64,000 bases of DNA from contig NC_049981.1 in NCBI RefSeq assembly GCF_000003815.2, positions 1,542,481 through 1,606,480 on the forward strand, written 5' to 3'. The notes under the pieces were generated by a model. The model did no database searches. It saw only the letters and a program-made list of their open reading frames with translations, and was not told where the DNA came from. Source of the stretch: Branchiostoma floridae. Taxonomy: Eukaryota > Chordata > Leptocardii > Amphioxiformes > Branchiostomatidae. Made by a program: the position numbers and the translations under genes. Below are positions 23,945 to 35,820 of the stretch, piece by piece. Numbering within the stretch: position 1 is the stretch's first letter; each line of letters opens with the position of its first letter.

Positions 23945-24375
23945 CTGAGCCTGGTCTGTCCATGTTAATTACTGCAGTTTGCAAACGAAGGAGAGCTAGG
24001 CTGGGAAGTTGGCAGGGATAGTGGTGGGATTTAGTGGTTGGGCACCAAAGGTCTTTTAACATGGACAAGTGTGGATAGGTCTGAAACGTGTGATCGATCG
24101 CCCCTGGATGACTCCAAGCTGCCTCTGCCCACGTTAATTACTGGAGGTTGCAAACGAACAAGAGCTAAACTGTGAGCAAGGAAGGATTTAGCTGTATCAC
24201 AATAATCAATACCTCTAGAGTTTGACATTCTTCCTGTTCTAGCTCTCAAATTTTATATTTTATGGAAATCCACTCACTTCTCAACTAAAAAGTAAAAGAT
24301 GCCCAGAAACTGAGCAGGGTAGAAAACTGGGGTCTGCATTAATTACTTCAGTGTTATTGAAATACGAAGGGCCTT
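23945..24375. repeat. Tandem duplication around a GTTAATTACTG core
   Basis: GTTAATTACTGCAGTTTGCA with AACGAAGGAGAGCTA at about 23,964 recurs at 24,133 (169 bp on), and more weakly near 24,337. The conserved part contains a homeodomain-type TTAATTA site and a TTGCAAACGAA motif. Confidence 0.65.
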
Positions 24376-26231
24376 AAAGTTGCTGTAATTAGTAATCATT
24401 ACCCCTCAAGAAAGATGGTATCACCCAAAGTTCAGTCAGATTTCAGTCATAGATGCCAGATTGTGGGCTGGTCCACTGTAAAATAGGGAAGATGTAAGAC
24501 GTTCATTGAGACTGGCACAGCTTACAGCAACTGACCTTGGCAAGTTTTCAAGGTCAGCCAAAAGGGCTGTTAACCCAGTTGGGAGTGTGTACGGGGACAG
24601 GAGGGGGTGACCCTGAGATAAATGATGACTTTGAGAGACAAGTTTTTGTTTCCAGTTAATTTATTTTAAGAGATTAAAGGGGGTTACAATCAGTTGGCCT
24701 GGCCTGGTTGTATTTGTTTTGAGATCACAAACTTTTGACATTTTTGGCATAGTCAAACATGTGGGGTACAAAATTTAGATGTTTAGATGGAAAATTTTTA
24801 TCTTTGTCCATGGTTCTGTTACAGCCTACTATAAAATTGTATGATGGTCCTACGACGGATATGTTTATATTATCACCAACTATGAAAAAGGGATAATAAA
24901 TTCTATTGGAATGCAAATATAGAAGAGAATTTGTGAATCTTCTCAGCTAAGTTTATATCTCTCACCTTGGATGCCATCCTAGATAGTATCATGATGCAAA
25001 CAAGGACATCCTTTTTAATGTCCTTGATCCAAATCAGGATGATAAAACAATCTAAAAGACAGAAATTTAAGCCCGCAGTTTTTGAAATAGAGATCTGCAT
25101 GGGAAATCTGGTCAGCATTATTTTCTTCCAGATACAGACATCAAAAGACCATATGTTTTCCTTGAAGGAACTTGACATAAGAAGTCACATATCTTAAGGA
25201 GTAGTAATCCCTGCCTCAAGGTCGATCAGGGACAAAGGGACCCTTGGGGTAAAACAAGGTCGGAAATATCTCTCCCAGGATGCAACAGGACACCCAGACA
25301 AGACAAGTTGCGGATTTAGGCCCCAGTAATTGGAGTTTGTCATAACAAGTCTGTAAATACCGCCCCAGGTTACAAGGTCGGCACAACCTCAAGGTCATTT
25401 CACTTAACACATCAGAGGGGTTCTGTCAATCTGCCCCTCCCCCTTAGCCCATTAAGGCCCATAATTACTACCACTGTGGTAGCTATGATCTAAACCATAT
25501 TTCTGCTTTTCTCCTATTCTGAAGATCATACTGCATGTACATCTAGAATTGGGGGTATTACAAAAATGAAGGATGACTGAAACATGTTGGGTTGGAGGAT
25601 GTCGGAGAATTAAGTTTTACACAACCAGGATGTACTTAATTTGCTTACATTTTGATGTCTCTGAGACACCTTCCTCAGTTTTGTCTGGAGTTCTGCTTCT
25701 TGCCGCTATATTAGCCAAAATAAGTGGGGCTTTTGAAGCAAGAACGCAATCCCAATACAGATGAAATAATTTTCAGATGTTGGGTGGAAGTTTTTATCTT
25801 CATCCTTATAGTTATACCAAGTTTATACCACCAATTATGGGTTACCACAATTTAGTATATGAAACGGAATACTGCTGCCTTTCATGTTGCTATAATGCAT
25901 TATGAAGAAATGCATGCAGAACCTTTAAAATGTCAAACCTCTGAAATGATTTTATATGGCCTTAAAAAGCTGAGCCACTGCATGTGTGTATACATGTCTT
26001 CCCAGTGAAACATATCCTTGTCACAACAGATATCAAACCTAAGACTTGTGTTTTCCCCACTGGTAAACTAACACCAGAATTTATAGAATGTACGTCAACA
26101 GCTAACACCCCCTCACAAGGTCAAGTTCAACAGCTACACCCCCTCACAAGGTCAGGTTCAGATAGCATGACCCCCCTGAGGGTAAGAGGGTGAACTTGTT
26201 AGGCCATGCAAAATTTATTTCATGGTTGACA

Positions 26232-26325
26232 TTAGGGGTGGGTACCAGTACAGAAACTTCAGGGCCCCAGGTCCTGTTGAGGTCCAGAGGATCAGGTCCA
26301 GGTCCAGACCTAAACCTGGACCTTA
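26232..26325. mobile_element. Partial copy of the AGGGGTGGGTAC MITE
   Basis: AGGGGTGGGTACCAGTACAG is followed by AGGTCCAGAGGATCAGGTCC, as in the complete copy at 41.9 kb. The right end is lost. Confidence 0.75.
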
Positions 26326-26417
26326 GTTACCTGTGAATGGGGGATACTCACAATAATGGTCCATTTCGCTTCAAAGGATTCTGTTTGGTGGAGTATCTGG
26401 CATGCTTTGGCATAATG

Positions 26418-26624
26418 CTGTAAATGCATTTAAGTTCACGGAAATTTAATTTCGCGGTAGTGGGAAAATGGACTTTTCACGGTGGTTTTAATTTCTCGGT
26501 AGCACCATGCACTGTAGTCTCTTATGTTATGGAAAAAAATTGGTGATGGTTTTAAATTCGCGTTGAAGTGGCTGCTGCCAAAACTGTGAACAATAAACCA
26601 CCTCGAAAGTTTATGCATTTACAG
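26418..26624. mobile_element. MITE, CTGTAAATGC family, copy 3
   Basis: CTGTAAATGC...GCATTTACAG with the internal GGTGGTTTTAATTTCTCGG phrase. The right flank is TA; the left TA is eroded. Confidence 0.85.
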
Positions 26625-27796
26625 TATTCTATCTTTGTGTAAAAAACACTGTTAAAGACCAAGCCTGACTTTGGAAACTTGGTAAAATGACTATCAACTC
26701 TTCGCTCTTGTTCGCTTACTGGTCCCCTAGCAGCTTTTATTGAACTGCAGGGGCCAGTCTCGTTTTAGATGTTGAAAGAGGATAACTCAAGAACGAGATG
26801 ACAAACTGTTGTGATTTTTGGGATATATTTTTTATAATATCGATTTGTTGCATCTTTGATAAAAGGTGCTTTTTTTTGCACTAAGGACTATAAATCGGCA
26901 ACAGACATTCATTTCTGAACCAATTATTATCTTCTACTAGTGCATAGTAACACCTGTTTTCTTGAGGTCAATGACCCCAGGCTACCACAAGACCACCTGG
27001 AGGAAATCCTCTATTGTTCCATCCCTAAGGTCATGACCTTCTGATTTAAGGGATGTAGAAGTGGGGGCGTTAAGGGGGACTCAGTTTCCTAAATGTTTGG
27101 TTAGAGCTATGCGTATGGACACCCAATCGCTTGTTTATAGCCTTGCCTGTATCTCGTTTTAGGCTGTGACTGTAGGCATATCTATAGGTATGCATCGTAG
27201 CCTCTACCAGGCTCCACATGTTTATGCAAAAAGTGCTTTCATCTTGGCAGCAAGACAAATTAGAAATGCTTTGAGTTCTGACGGTTGCCATGATGACTTA
27301 TGAGTCATGACCATTCCAACCAATCAAAGTCCACTTGACATTTCAGAAAGTATAAATTTTTTGACGTTGTACAGACAGCTCTACCACACTGTTTAATTGT
27401 AGAATTGGAGTTTTTAGAATCTTTTTTTGTAAATTATTTCACAGCCTCATGTTTGTTGAATGTTCTCATGTATTGTTTTAGTTATGAAAATTTATTGCTA
27501 AATATGAATGTTAGTATCAGTAACATTGTCTCTAGTATTGCTAATGTTAATGAGAGTCAAGGATTATGTGACTAATAAAGATTTTCTTTTTTTTCCCTCC
27601 ATGTGCTGTTCTTCACCAATGTCACCTGATCAGGTATGTAAAGGGACACATTTTCATACTATTCTCGTGCTATTATCAACTTCGTTGATTTAGGGTTTTC
27701 TTTGTCCTCATATCAACAACTACATCAAAGTGTGAAAACATTCATTAAACTTTAAAGATTGGTATTTAACTTTCAGTTGCAATTGAGATCAAGTTG

Positions 27797-28448
27797 ACTT
27801 TCTGAGTGACCCCCGCCCCAGAAAGCTTGTGGTAAAGTCCCAGCAACTGAGTTGCACCCCTTGAAAGCTAATGGTATACTCTTAGCAATTGAGTGACATC
27901 CCAGAAAACTACCAGCAACTGACTGACATCCCAAAAAGCAAATGGTACAGTCCCAGTAACTGACTGACACCCCAGAAAGCTAATGGTACTGTCCCAGTAA
28001 CTGAGTGACACCCCAGAAAGCTAGTGGCACAGTCCCAGTAACTGAGTGACACCCCAGAAAGCTAGTGGCACAGTCCCAGTAATTGAGTGACACCCCAGAA
28101 AGCTAGTGGCACAGTCCCAGTAACTGAGTGACACCCCAGAAAGCTAGTGGCACAGTCCCAGTAACTGAGTGACACCCCAGAAAGCTAGTGGCACAGTCCC
28201 AGTAACTGAGTGACACCCCAGAAAGCTAGTGGCACAGTCCCAGTAACTGAGTGACACCCCAGAAAGCTAATGGTACAGTCCCAGTAACTGAGTGACACCC
28301 CAGAAAGCTAATGGTACAGTCCCAGTAACTGAGTGACACCCCAGAAAGCTAGTGGCACAGTCCCAGTAACTGAGTGACACCCCAGAATGCTAGTGGCACA
28401 GTCCCAGTAACTGAGTGACACCCCAGAAAGCTAATGGTACAGTCCCAA
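27797..28448. repeat. 41-bp minisatellite, about 15-16 copies
   Basis: The unit contains AGTAACTGAGTGACACCCCA and GAAAGCTAGTGGCACAGTCC. CTAGTGGCA recurs every 41 bp (for example 28,021, 28,062, 28,103). Central copies are nearly identical and the first four are diverged, the usual pattern for expansion in the middle. Because 41 is not a multiple of 3 the array has no coding sense. Confidence 0.97.
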
Positions 28449-30344
28449 CTAGTGCCAGGTGTAAGGATTTGTCCAAGGATCTTTAAGAAAAACAAAACTC
28501 AGCTGTGTTTACTTATCAAAGCCTCCACTGAATTTTTATAAGGAAGATCAAGTCTTCCTACAACAAAGCCAACTGTTTATTCATCTTAAGTATTAATATC
28601 TTAGTTTGTTATGATTGGGGTGGATGTGACAAAGGAGCTTACTTGTGAAGTCCAAGGTCTTGGCATAATCCTAGGTATCATGTGGCTTGGTGATCTTTCC
28701 ATCTGTATCCACTATCTTATGTACTTTGCTAGCTTGTGAATACAAAATACAAAACGTATTTCTTGCCTAGTAGAAAAGAAAGCATAACAGTTTAACTTGA
28801 AAGTAACAATGGTGTAAAAAATGTAAATGGGGCTCCTTACAAAATAAATGGAAAAATATATATTGTTCACAAATAATCAGCAAAATAATAGGGAAAATTG
28901 ACCATACAAAAGTCTTAATTGCTTTGATGTAGTACTAGACACATAATTCCTAAGTTTGACTTTGCAGATAAGCCGATAAGTTTTAATGTGATGATTGTTT
29001 TGGGGGGCAGTCTGTGTACCAGTGAATAAACGTGACGTGGCCCAAGTAGAACATTTTTGAACAAAATATCTGAAGACTTTTGTTGGTCCAAGACTTTCCT
29101 TGTCTCTTGAAAGTGAAAAAAAATGAACTTCAAAGACTCAAGGTCATTGTACTCAAGGTTATCACTGGCAGCCATCTTGTGACAATACTCTGAGTTTCTG
29201 AGTTGTTATAAATGATCTGTTTCCTCCATGGGCCTGACGACCTTCAACACAACAGGAAATATTTGACAGCTGTTTCAAGGTCACTCCTAAGCCTTGGTCA
29301 CATCAGGTTTTGGTTGACCTGGCTCGACCTTTGGGTCAAAGGTGAAGTTTGAATCCTGTCAAACTGTCAGCTCTTCATCAGTGTTTGCTTGTAGGTCGTT
29401 GTCAAGATGGGATTGTTATTTCATGGATACATGTAACATATGAAAGAACAGGCATCTCAGTTTCTGTACATGATTAGATTAGAATGGATACCAAGAAGGT
29501 TCCCAATATGCTTGTTGTGAGGACCAAAATTTCGCTCCGTTCATAACTTGAAATGGATGAAAATGTATTCTTATAAGCTTGAAATGACTGATGCAGAATG
29601 ACGAAAACTAACAACATGGGCTACCCAACAACGAATAGGGTGGAAAAAAGGCTGCAAAACTTCTGTACCAGATTTAAGTCGTTAGGTATTTAGTTTGACA
29701 TGGACCCCAACTACCCCTGCCAAGCTGTGAAAAGACTGGTTTTCTGGTTCACCTCTGTAGCTGTGTCTTATTCTAGCATACCTGTAAATCAAAGTCCCAG
29801 ACATTGCCAGTATTGGGGAAGATACCTTATACATGTGTATATATAGTACTAGCCTGCTTCCAAAAAAAATTCCTTTAGGATTAAGTTTCATACAGTCCCC
29901 CATGGTCACTGCTAAGTTTTGTATCACATTTTTCTGTTTTATGTCAAGCTTTATGTAAACTAAACATAGGTTAAAGACTTGCAGCAGCACAGAGCACAAC
30001 TGTGTGTGTTTCCAAACAGACTTCTGTTTGGACCTAAGGTTTGACATGGTCCCCTACAGTCACTGCCAAGCTTGAAGTGTGTTTTTCTGGTTCATGTCCA
30101 ATTATGTCTAGACTTAGCAGGGGACTTGGAGTGAAGAGTTCCACTGTAGACCACTTGTTACAGGGGGGACTTTTCATTGTTGTCATGGTTGTAAATGATG
30201 ACTTGTGAAAGGACTGTTCATTGTTGTTTTGGAGGGAGTTTTGGCCTCACTTTCTTTTGTCTTCTTACTAATACATATAATGGATAGTTCCATGTAATTG
30301 AATACATATTTTTTAAACCACAACAGTACAGGGAGTTTAAGCCA

Positions 30345-30415
30345 AATGATAGTTATTGAAGCAATTGAATATCATTTTACAAATTCTGAAATCATATCTA
30401 GTTACAGTAACTATT
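30345..30415. repeat. Diverged arm of the foldback repeat
   Basis: TAGTTATTGAAGCAATTGAA and GAAATCATATCTAGTTACAG are weakly inverted copies resembling the arms at 2.9 kb. Confidence 0.4.
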
Positions 30416-30699
30416 GTTTGTGTATCTTGTGTTCAAGGAGTTTCACGTTTTTAACATTGTTCATTCATTATCATCTGGAACCGAAGACAACCAGAGATGG
30501 TGCAATTGACTGAAAAACGAGTCAGAACACCGCCTTAGTGTAGGAATTGTACTGGTGTATCCATGTTTAGAGCCAAAAGTTATCATATACATTTCGCGTG
30601 TTACCCAAGATTTGAATTCTCCATCTTCCTCATGCGTCATGACTTCAGTATGTGAAAGGTTTTGGCACGAGTATTTTCCGTTTTAGAAACAGGTGACCC

Positions 30700-30840
30700 A
30701 GATCTATGGTAGAGTGGAACTCGTATTCAACAAGTGTGACAGGAGTATCCTCACCAGATAGCTTTGAACAGTTTCTCCAAGTCGTCTCATACACTCATGG
30801 TTTACAAGTGACAGGTCATTCAATGAATTTTCTTTGGTGA
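30700..30840 (+). pseudogene. LINE reverse-transcriptase C-terminal relic, second copy
   Basis: The frame reads RSMVEWNSYSTSVTGVSSPD, then SFEQFLQ, and ends at TGA 30,838-30,840. It aligns with the EWN.L.PSTVGASSLGSFKERLQ end at 2.2 kb but is more diverged. It is dead and 5'-truncated. Confidence 0.75.
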
Positions 30841-30925
30841 TATAGCCAGTGGCTACTTTGTGCCTGCAAAGCTGGCGTGATAAGCTTACAGGCAGTCATA
30901 CCGGCTATACAATATATATAGCCTC
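30841..30925 (+). mobile_element. LINE 3' UTR, second copy
   Basis: TATAGCCAGTGGCTAC, GCCTGCAAAGCTGGCGTGAT and CAGTCATACCGGCTATA follow the order at 2.36-2.45 kb. The terminal simple repeat is TATA-rich here. Confidence 0.7.
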
Positions 30926-31039
30926 CGTCGGCCAATATTGACCATGGTAAAACCCTAAGTCACATGAAACCTATGGCATCAGAAATGGCTAAACTGTCCT
31001 TTACAGGAATGACAGACTCTTCTGTATATGTCACATCTG

Positions 31040-31115
31040 TAAGCCGACTCTGTTATTTTGCTATACAATACAGATACAGCAACGGTATGTCATGCCAAAG
31101 GGCAGTTATACGATG
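31040..31115 (+). mobile_element. LINE 3' tail fragment
   Basis: ATACAGATACAGCAACGGTA, TGTCATGCCA and GGGCAGTTATACGA resemble the 3' UTR of the GATACA LINE. It is short and diverged. Confidence 0.45.
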
Positions 31116-31339
31116 CACCGACTGCACAATAGAGATACTGAAATGTTCTGTTGCCCGAGAGGGCAATCATACTGACCCAACAATACCGACAGATATTCCT
31201 CCTTGAACTCCACACACCCAAGGTCATTACTCTTGTATATCTCCACCTACTTCGACCTTGGAGATTGACCTTGCAAACTTTTGCGCACGACTGATAGCAT
31301 AATAGCCGCCATTTCAAGCAAGAAGGCTTTATAAGACAT

Positions 31340-31510
31340 TTTCCTTATCTCGCCCAGCGAAAGTTGCGAGCGGCTCTTTTCTTAGGGTAATTCTTCGGCG
31401 TTGGTCTCCCCCGATCAAAGGATTGCTCTTGGCGACCTTCCACCTTTCGGTGACGTCTGGCAGAGGTCCGTTCATCCCGCCATAACTTACGGGATCTGGT
31501 TTGGCATTGC
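31340..31510. promoter_or_regulatory. CpG-rich repeat-poor block with TCF-like site
   Basis: CpG density is raised. ATCAAAGG at 31,414-31,421 fits the TCF/LEF core, and GGTGACGTCTG is a CRE-like half-site. No repeat match was noticed. Regulatory role is a guess. Confidence 0.3.
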
Positions 31511-31794
31511 GTGAATGTGGCAAAAATGTGGGATCATTATGGTCCAAAGTGAAAAACTGTTGGCATATGTCATGTAACCCTTTTGGTTTGAACTCTTTGC
31601 TATGTGGCTGCATTTACAATGCTTTAGAGCAATTTACAGATTTAGTAAGTGCTTTGCTGTTGGGGAGTGATACCCGACATTACCTATAATATTGGTAATA
31701 GGCCTCTGTCCAAACCCACAGTGATGTGCAACCCTGACTGTTGAAACGCAAGACGGTTACTCAAATGTTACTCAATGAACAGTGCACCATTGCT

Positions 31795-31918
31795 TAACGT
31801 CCTGTCCTAAGGACTGCAACCTTTTCCGGTAGTGTGCATGTCGGGTGAGCGACACATCAAACTTGCGGCTTCTAGTTCCAGAGGCAGGGCTGCTATCCAC
31901 TGGACTACGCACACTGCC
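31795..31918 (-). mobile_element. tRNA-derived SINE (minus strand)
   Basis: On the minus strand GTGTGCGTAGTCCAGTGGAT (A box) is followed by AAGTTTGATGTGTCGC (B-box region) and GCAGTCCTTAGGACAGGACG. This is the same arrangement as the copy at 18.14 kb. Confidence 0.75.
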
Positions 31919-33534
31919 ATCACAGTTTCTTAGGTTCAACACAGATCAAGTATAGAGCATTTGTACAGCTTATGTTGTTGAAGTGTGGGTAACCCTAAGT
32001 GTTGATATGCAAGATGGTTTCTCAAAGAAGGACACTGTCATTCACACTGTCATCCACACAGGGATTTTGTAGGTTCAACACAGATCAAATGGAGAGCATT
32101 TGTACAGCTTATATTGAAAGCCACACTGGTGTGTAACCCTTAGTCTTGATATCCAACACCGCGACTCAAAGCCGAGCATGTTGTCAGGAATTCATGAAGC
32201 TCGGCACAAAATGTACTTGAGAAAATCTGTTTCGCTCGTGGTGAAACCCACAATGGTGTATAACCACAAGTCTTGATATACTGTAACTTGGAGGAGGATG
32301 ATGGCCTGGATTTCTCAAAGTATTTTACAAATCAACCGCATCACATTCGTACAGTCTTGAAACGGAACATATTAAAGCTGAGGTAGTTGTCACACATTTT
32401 CTAAGGTTGAACACAAACCAACTGGAATGGATCTGTTCAGCTTATGTTGAAACCCATGCTGGTGTGTAACCCTAAGTCTTGATACCGAACATGGTAACTT
32501 AAAGCTAAAGTAATCGTCACCCATTTCTTAAGGTTTGGCCCAAATCAACCGGAATGCATCTGTTCAGCTTAGGTTCAAATCCCCATTGGAGGCCGACCCT
32601 GAAACTGGAAGCCCAGATAAAAAGTGTGGCTCTGAGGTGTTCCTGACATGTTGTACATCACAGGTCTATCTGAACACTTTCACTTTATCCCATGACTGAA
32701 ACCTGAAGCCAGTCCTGCGGTGTTGTAGATCCACAGTGGTGCTACACCGCAGGTCTGTTGTCACTGATAAAAAGGGTATACCATAATGGGGTTGTTTCTG
32801 GACCATTGCATATCACACTTCCGTCACGGGTACATCCAGTTTCATTCTTACTGAAACTTGAATCTACACTTGAGGGGTGTTAACCCACACTGGTGACCAA
32901 CCCTGTTGTTGGGTTATTCCTTTTACTCTGTATTTGATGATGTTCTGCATTGTGTAGTTTATAGGTCAATATAAGATGATATATTACTCTGTTCTTACTA
33001 AAGCTGGGCTCTACCCCTAAGAATAGTAAGATGGTATGATCCCACACTGTATCATATTATTCTGTTCTTACTGAAACTGGACTCTAAGGTGGTATGAACC
33101 CACACTGGTGATAAACCCTACCAAGACCAAAGTAAGCTATATTGTGCATCATATTGATCAAAATATCTTTGATGTGTTTCAACCAAAACCTGAGTTGATG
33201 AAAACCCACACAGGGGATAGACCCTGCCTCAGAGAGCCTGTAGATGAAGAAAGCCGTATTGTTGGTCATATTGGTCGAAACATGTAATAATGTCTTTTTA
33301 CCAAGTCCTGCGGGTATATAAACCCACACTGGTGACCGACCATGACTCTGAAACACAGCATCAGAAAGCCCAAGCAGAAAAGAAGCTGTATCGTTTTTCA
33401 TATCGATCCAGACATCTATAATGAGTCTACCAGCACCTGAGGTGATATAAACCCACACCGGTTTATACTAAGTGAAAACCCAGGAAAAAGAAGAACCACT
33501 CATAGACGTCTATCTTGAGTTCCAGCCATACTGC

Positions 33535-33615
33535 ATCTGTATCTGTCAGCATCCGTCTGTCTCAGAATCTGTATAGCCAGTATAACTGCCCTTAAGAGTA
33601 GCACACCATTAGTCT
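33535..33615 (-). mobile_element. LINE 3' tail fragment (minus strand)
   Basis: ATCTGTATCTGTCAGC and TGTATAGCCAGTATAACTGC are the reverse complement of the GATACA-LINE tail seen at 2.4 and 35.2 kb. Confidence 0.6.
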
Positions 33616-34179
33616 CAGCATCTTTGTTACCTTTCTCTGATACTTGAAGCCAGTTTTGAGGTGACGTAGACCCACACTGGTGACCAACCCTGGTTCAGAC
33701 ATCCCGAGGTCACTCCAAAAACTGCACAAATAAAACTGCGAAAGTTTTGAGATCTACGGTCACAGCAGAAAGGAAGTGTTGTATTGACTTCTGCTCCATC
33801 GGAAACATCGGTTCGCTGACCTGCGAGTCGTTTATCTCCATAACCGGAGTTAAATCAGCGGCGGGCGGGACACCCCCATAATCCAGACATATTGGTTTGG
33901 ACAGGAGGCTTTAGATAAGCTGTGAAGTATGGACCAGGCTGGAGGAGGGGAAAACAGGACTCGGGCCACACCAAAGTAATTCATCGCTTTTTGGATTTAG
34001 AGAAATGATTCTGATGGGAAGAATGCTGGAAGCACAAGTGTTATGGGGGGAACGTCCAAGTCTCTGTAATTCAACCCTGTGAAATGGCATTTCGTGCATT
34101 TGTTAGAGGATTTCAAAGTAAAAAGATGAGACTCTTGAGAGCAAGGCTGTTAAGAGAGAATTCATTGATCATTCATTTT

Positions 34180-34363
34180 GGGTACCCTAATCTCCAAGCT
34201 GATCCCTACAGTGGAATGAGATATATAGTTAGTATCATAATCTGGCTGAGGGAGTGATGGCCGAATGACTGTAGCCGACCATCGGTAGGAAAAGCACACT
34301 CCTGCCAGCATTTGATACTATCTCATCCCACCATAGAACCTGCTTGGAGATTAGAGGTACCCC
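34180..34363. mobile_element. Short TIR element, GGGTACC ends
   Basis: GGGTACCCTAATCTCCAAGC at the left pairs with GCTTGGAGATTAGAGGTACC at the right. An inner TAGTATCA...TGATACTA pair extends the foldback. It is about 184 bp long and non-coding. Confidence 0.8.
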
Positions 34364-34897
34364 TCAATGTATGCGCATGTGGGGGGTTGTCCAGAGCCCT
34401 GGAATAGTCTACCCCCTGCCTATAAATATAGCATAAGGCCTACAGGCATGTCCTAAGCATAAGGTAGTGTCAAAAGAACATATTGAAGATTGGGGTTGAA
34501 GATATGCAATGGCTTAGCTGTGACAGGTGGATCAATGGCACATTTAAAACAAGCCACCGCCTGTCTGCCAAGCCTGTGTGGAAAGGTGGTTTTAGTGGCT
34601 CGAGGGATGCAGATATAGATAGCATCTTGTGTATTGGCAGAAGCCTGAAGCATCTCCACCCGGTATTACTCTGACAAATGACTTGTAAGGATGGATTAAG
34701 GTTGTGAAACGATAGGTACAGTTGAGCCTGTATATCCTGTAGGTGTCCAGAAGTCCTAGAAGTATCTTCGAGAGGATTACTCTGTGTCACTAAATGCAGT
34801 ACAGTTGGGGCAATTCCTCACTAGATATAATTTAAACATGCCTGGAGTTTGATGAGTTTGTAAGAGGAAGGTATGACACTGTGTTCTGTGTAATATA

Positions 34898-34997
34898 CTG
34901 TAAATGCAGAAATGTTCGTGGTGGTTTTATGTTCGTGATTTTCACGAGGCAGTCTTACCGCAAACTTAGAACCACCGCGAACATTTTTCCATTACAG
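34898..34997. mobile_element. MITE, CTGTAAATGC family, short copy 4
   Basis: TA-flanked CTGTAAATGCAGAAATGTTC at the left and a truncated CATTACAG at the right, with paired GGTGGTTTTATGTTCG / AGAACCACCGCGAACA inside. Confidence 0.8.
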
Positions 34998-35093
34998 TAT
35001 GTGACTACTATTATCCAAGCAGATCCTACAATTGCATAGATAGTACCAAACTGGCCAAGGAGTATAGTTAGTCAAGAAGTGTACATTTGCCAT

Positions 35094-35195
35094 TTGGCAC
35101 TACCACGTACTTAAAACCACCACGAACACTCCACTTTCCCGCTAATGCGAAATTGAATCCCCATGACTTTTAGAAAATACAAATTTACAGTTACC
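35094..35195. mobile_element. MITE, CTGTAAATGC family, 3' fragment
   Basis: CTTAAAACCACCACGAACAC and TTTCCCGCTAATGCGAAATT match the right half of the copy at 19.6 kb. Confidence 0.7.
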
Positions 35196-35204
35196 AGTTG
35201 TAGC

Positions 35205-35350
35205 ATGCGTAAACAGATACAGAAGCTGGTGTGTTATGCCAATGGGCTGTCATACTGGCTATACACATAGGCTAAAGGGCAGTTATAATACTGGCTATAT
35301 AGATACAGAAGCTGATGTGTTGTGCTGAACGGCAGTTATGCTGCATGGTT
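35205..35350 (+). mobile_element. LINE 3' tails, at least two nested fragments
   Basis: CAGATACAGAAGCTGGTGTG with a CTGTCATACTGGCTATACA end is followed about 70 bp on by a second GATACAGAAGCTGATGTGTT with CGGCAGTTATGCTG. Both match the GATACA LINE 3' UTR. Confidence 0.65.
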
Positions 35351-35820
35351 AAACAATATACATTATGCAGAGTGTAATAGAGCTGAGAGACGAGTATTGA
35401 CCGTAGCCTGGGGGCCTGTCTGGTAATATAACACAGAGTAATACCCGTGTAACAGACGGCTTAAGGTTCGAACACGATAGGCAGGGTTGTAAGATGATAG
35501 GCAGGGTTGTAACATGAAAAAAATTATGAAAATTAAAATTATATTGAATTTGTTTACATAGTTTGAAAACATTAGAAAATGATTGTATGATTCAAAGTTA
35601 AACGTACGTATAAATGTTTTTTCTAAGTCAGGTTTGAAACCAGCCAGCCGTCCTATTTCTTAGCCCTTCTTGTCACAAATCTCTCAGATTGATGTCTCCG
35701 GCGAACGATAACTCCTTCAACTTGAAGGCTGCGCTGATAAAGGCTCCACCTTGACTTCCCTGCCTCCTCTGTATATCACCTGCCTGCCAGGACTCGTATC
35801 AACCCTCGTATGTCATCCCC

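Larger units (their letters stand above)
31685..33710. repeat. Long degenerate tandem array with THTGDKP-coding core
   Basis: Units of about 105-200 bp repeat the core ACCCACACTGGTGAnnAACC. In the + frame it reads THTGDQP (32,883), THTGDKP (33,098), THTGDRP (33,204), THTGDRP (33,322) and THTGDQP (33,670). Upstream units (about 31,715, 32,120, 32,247 and 32,453) carry GGTGTGTAACCC instead, giving a stop. Other shared phrases include TTAGGTTCAACACAGATCAA and CCTAAGTCTTGATA in the left half and AGCTGTATTGTTGGTCATAT in the right. The core equals the C2H2 zinc-finger linker, but no C..C...H...H finger surrounds it. A SINE is inserted near the left end, and the 124-codon minus-strand frame is an echo of the repeat. 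Confidence 0.7.

Noticed and set aside
27797-28448. Possible CRISPR-like direct repeats
   Set aside because: Period 41 bp is the whole unit with no unique spacers, and the sequence context is eukaryotic; it is a minisatellite.
33084-33458. 124-codon minus-strand frame with three internal repeats
   Set aside because: The repeats mirror the underlying DNA tandem array with unequal unit lengths (106, 118 and 129 bp), and the protein has no recognisable domain.
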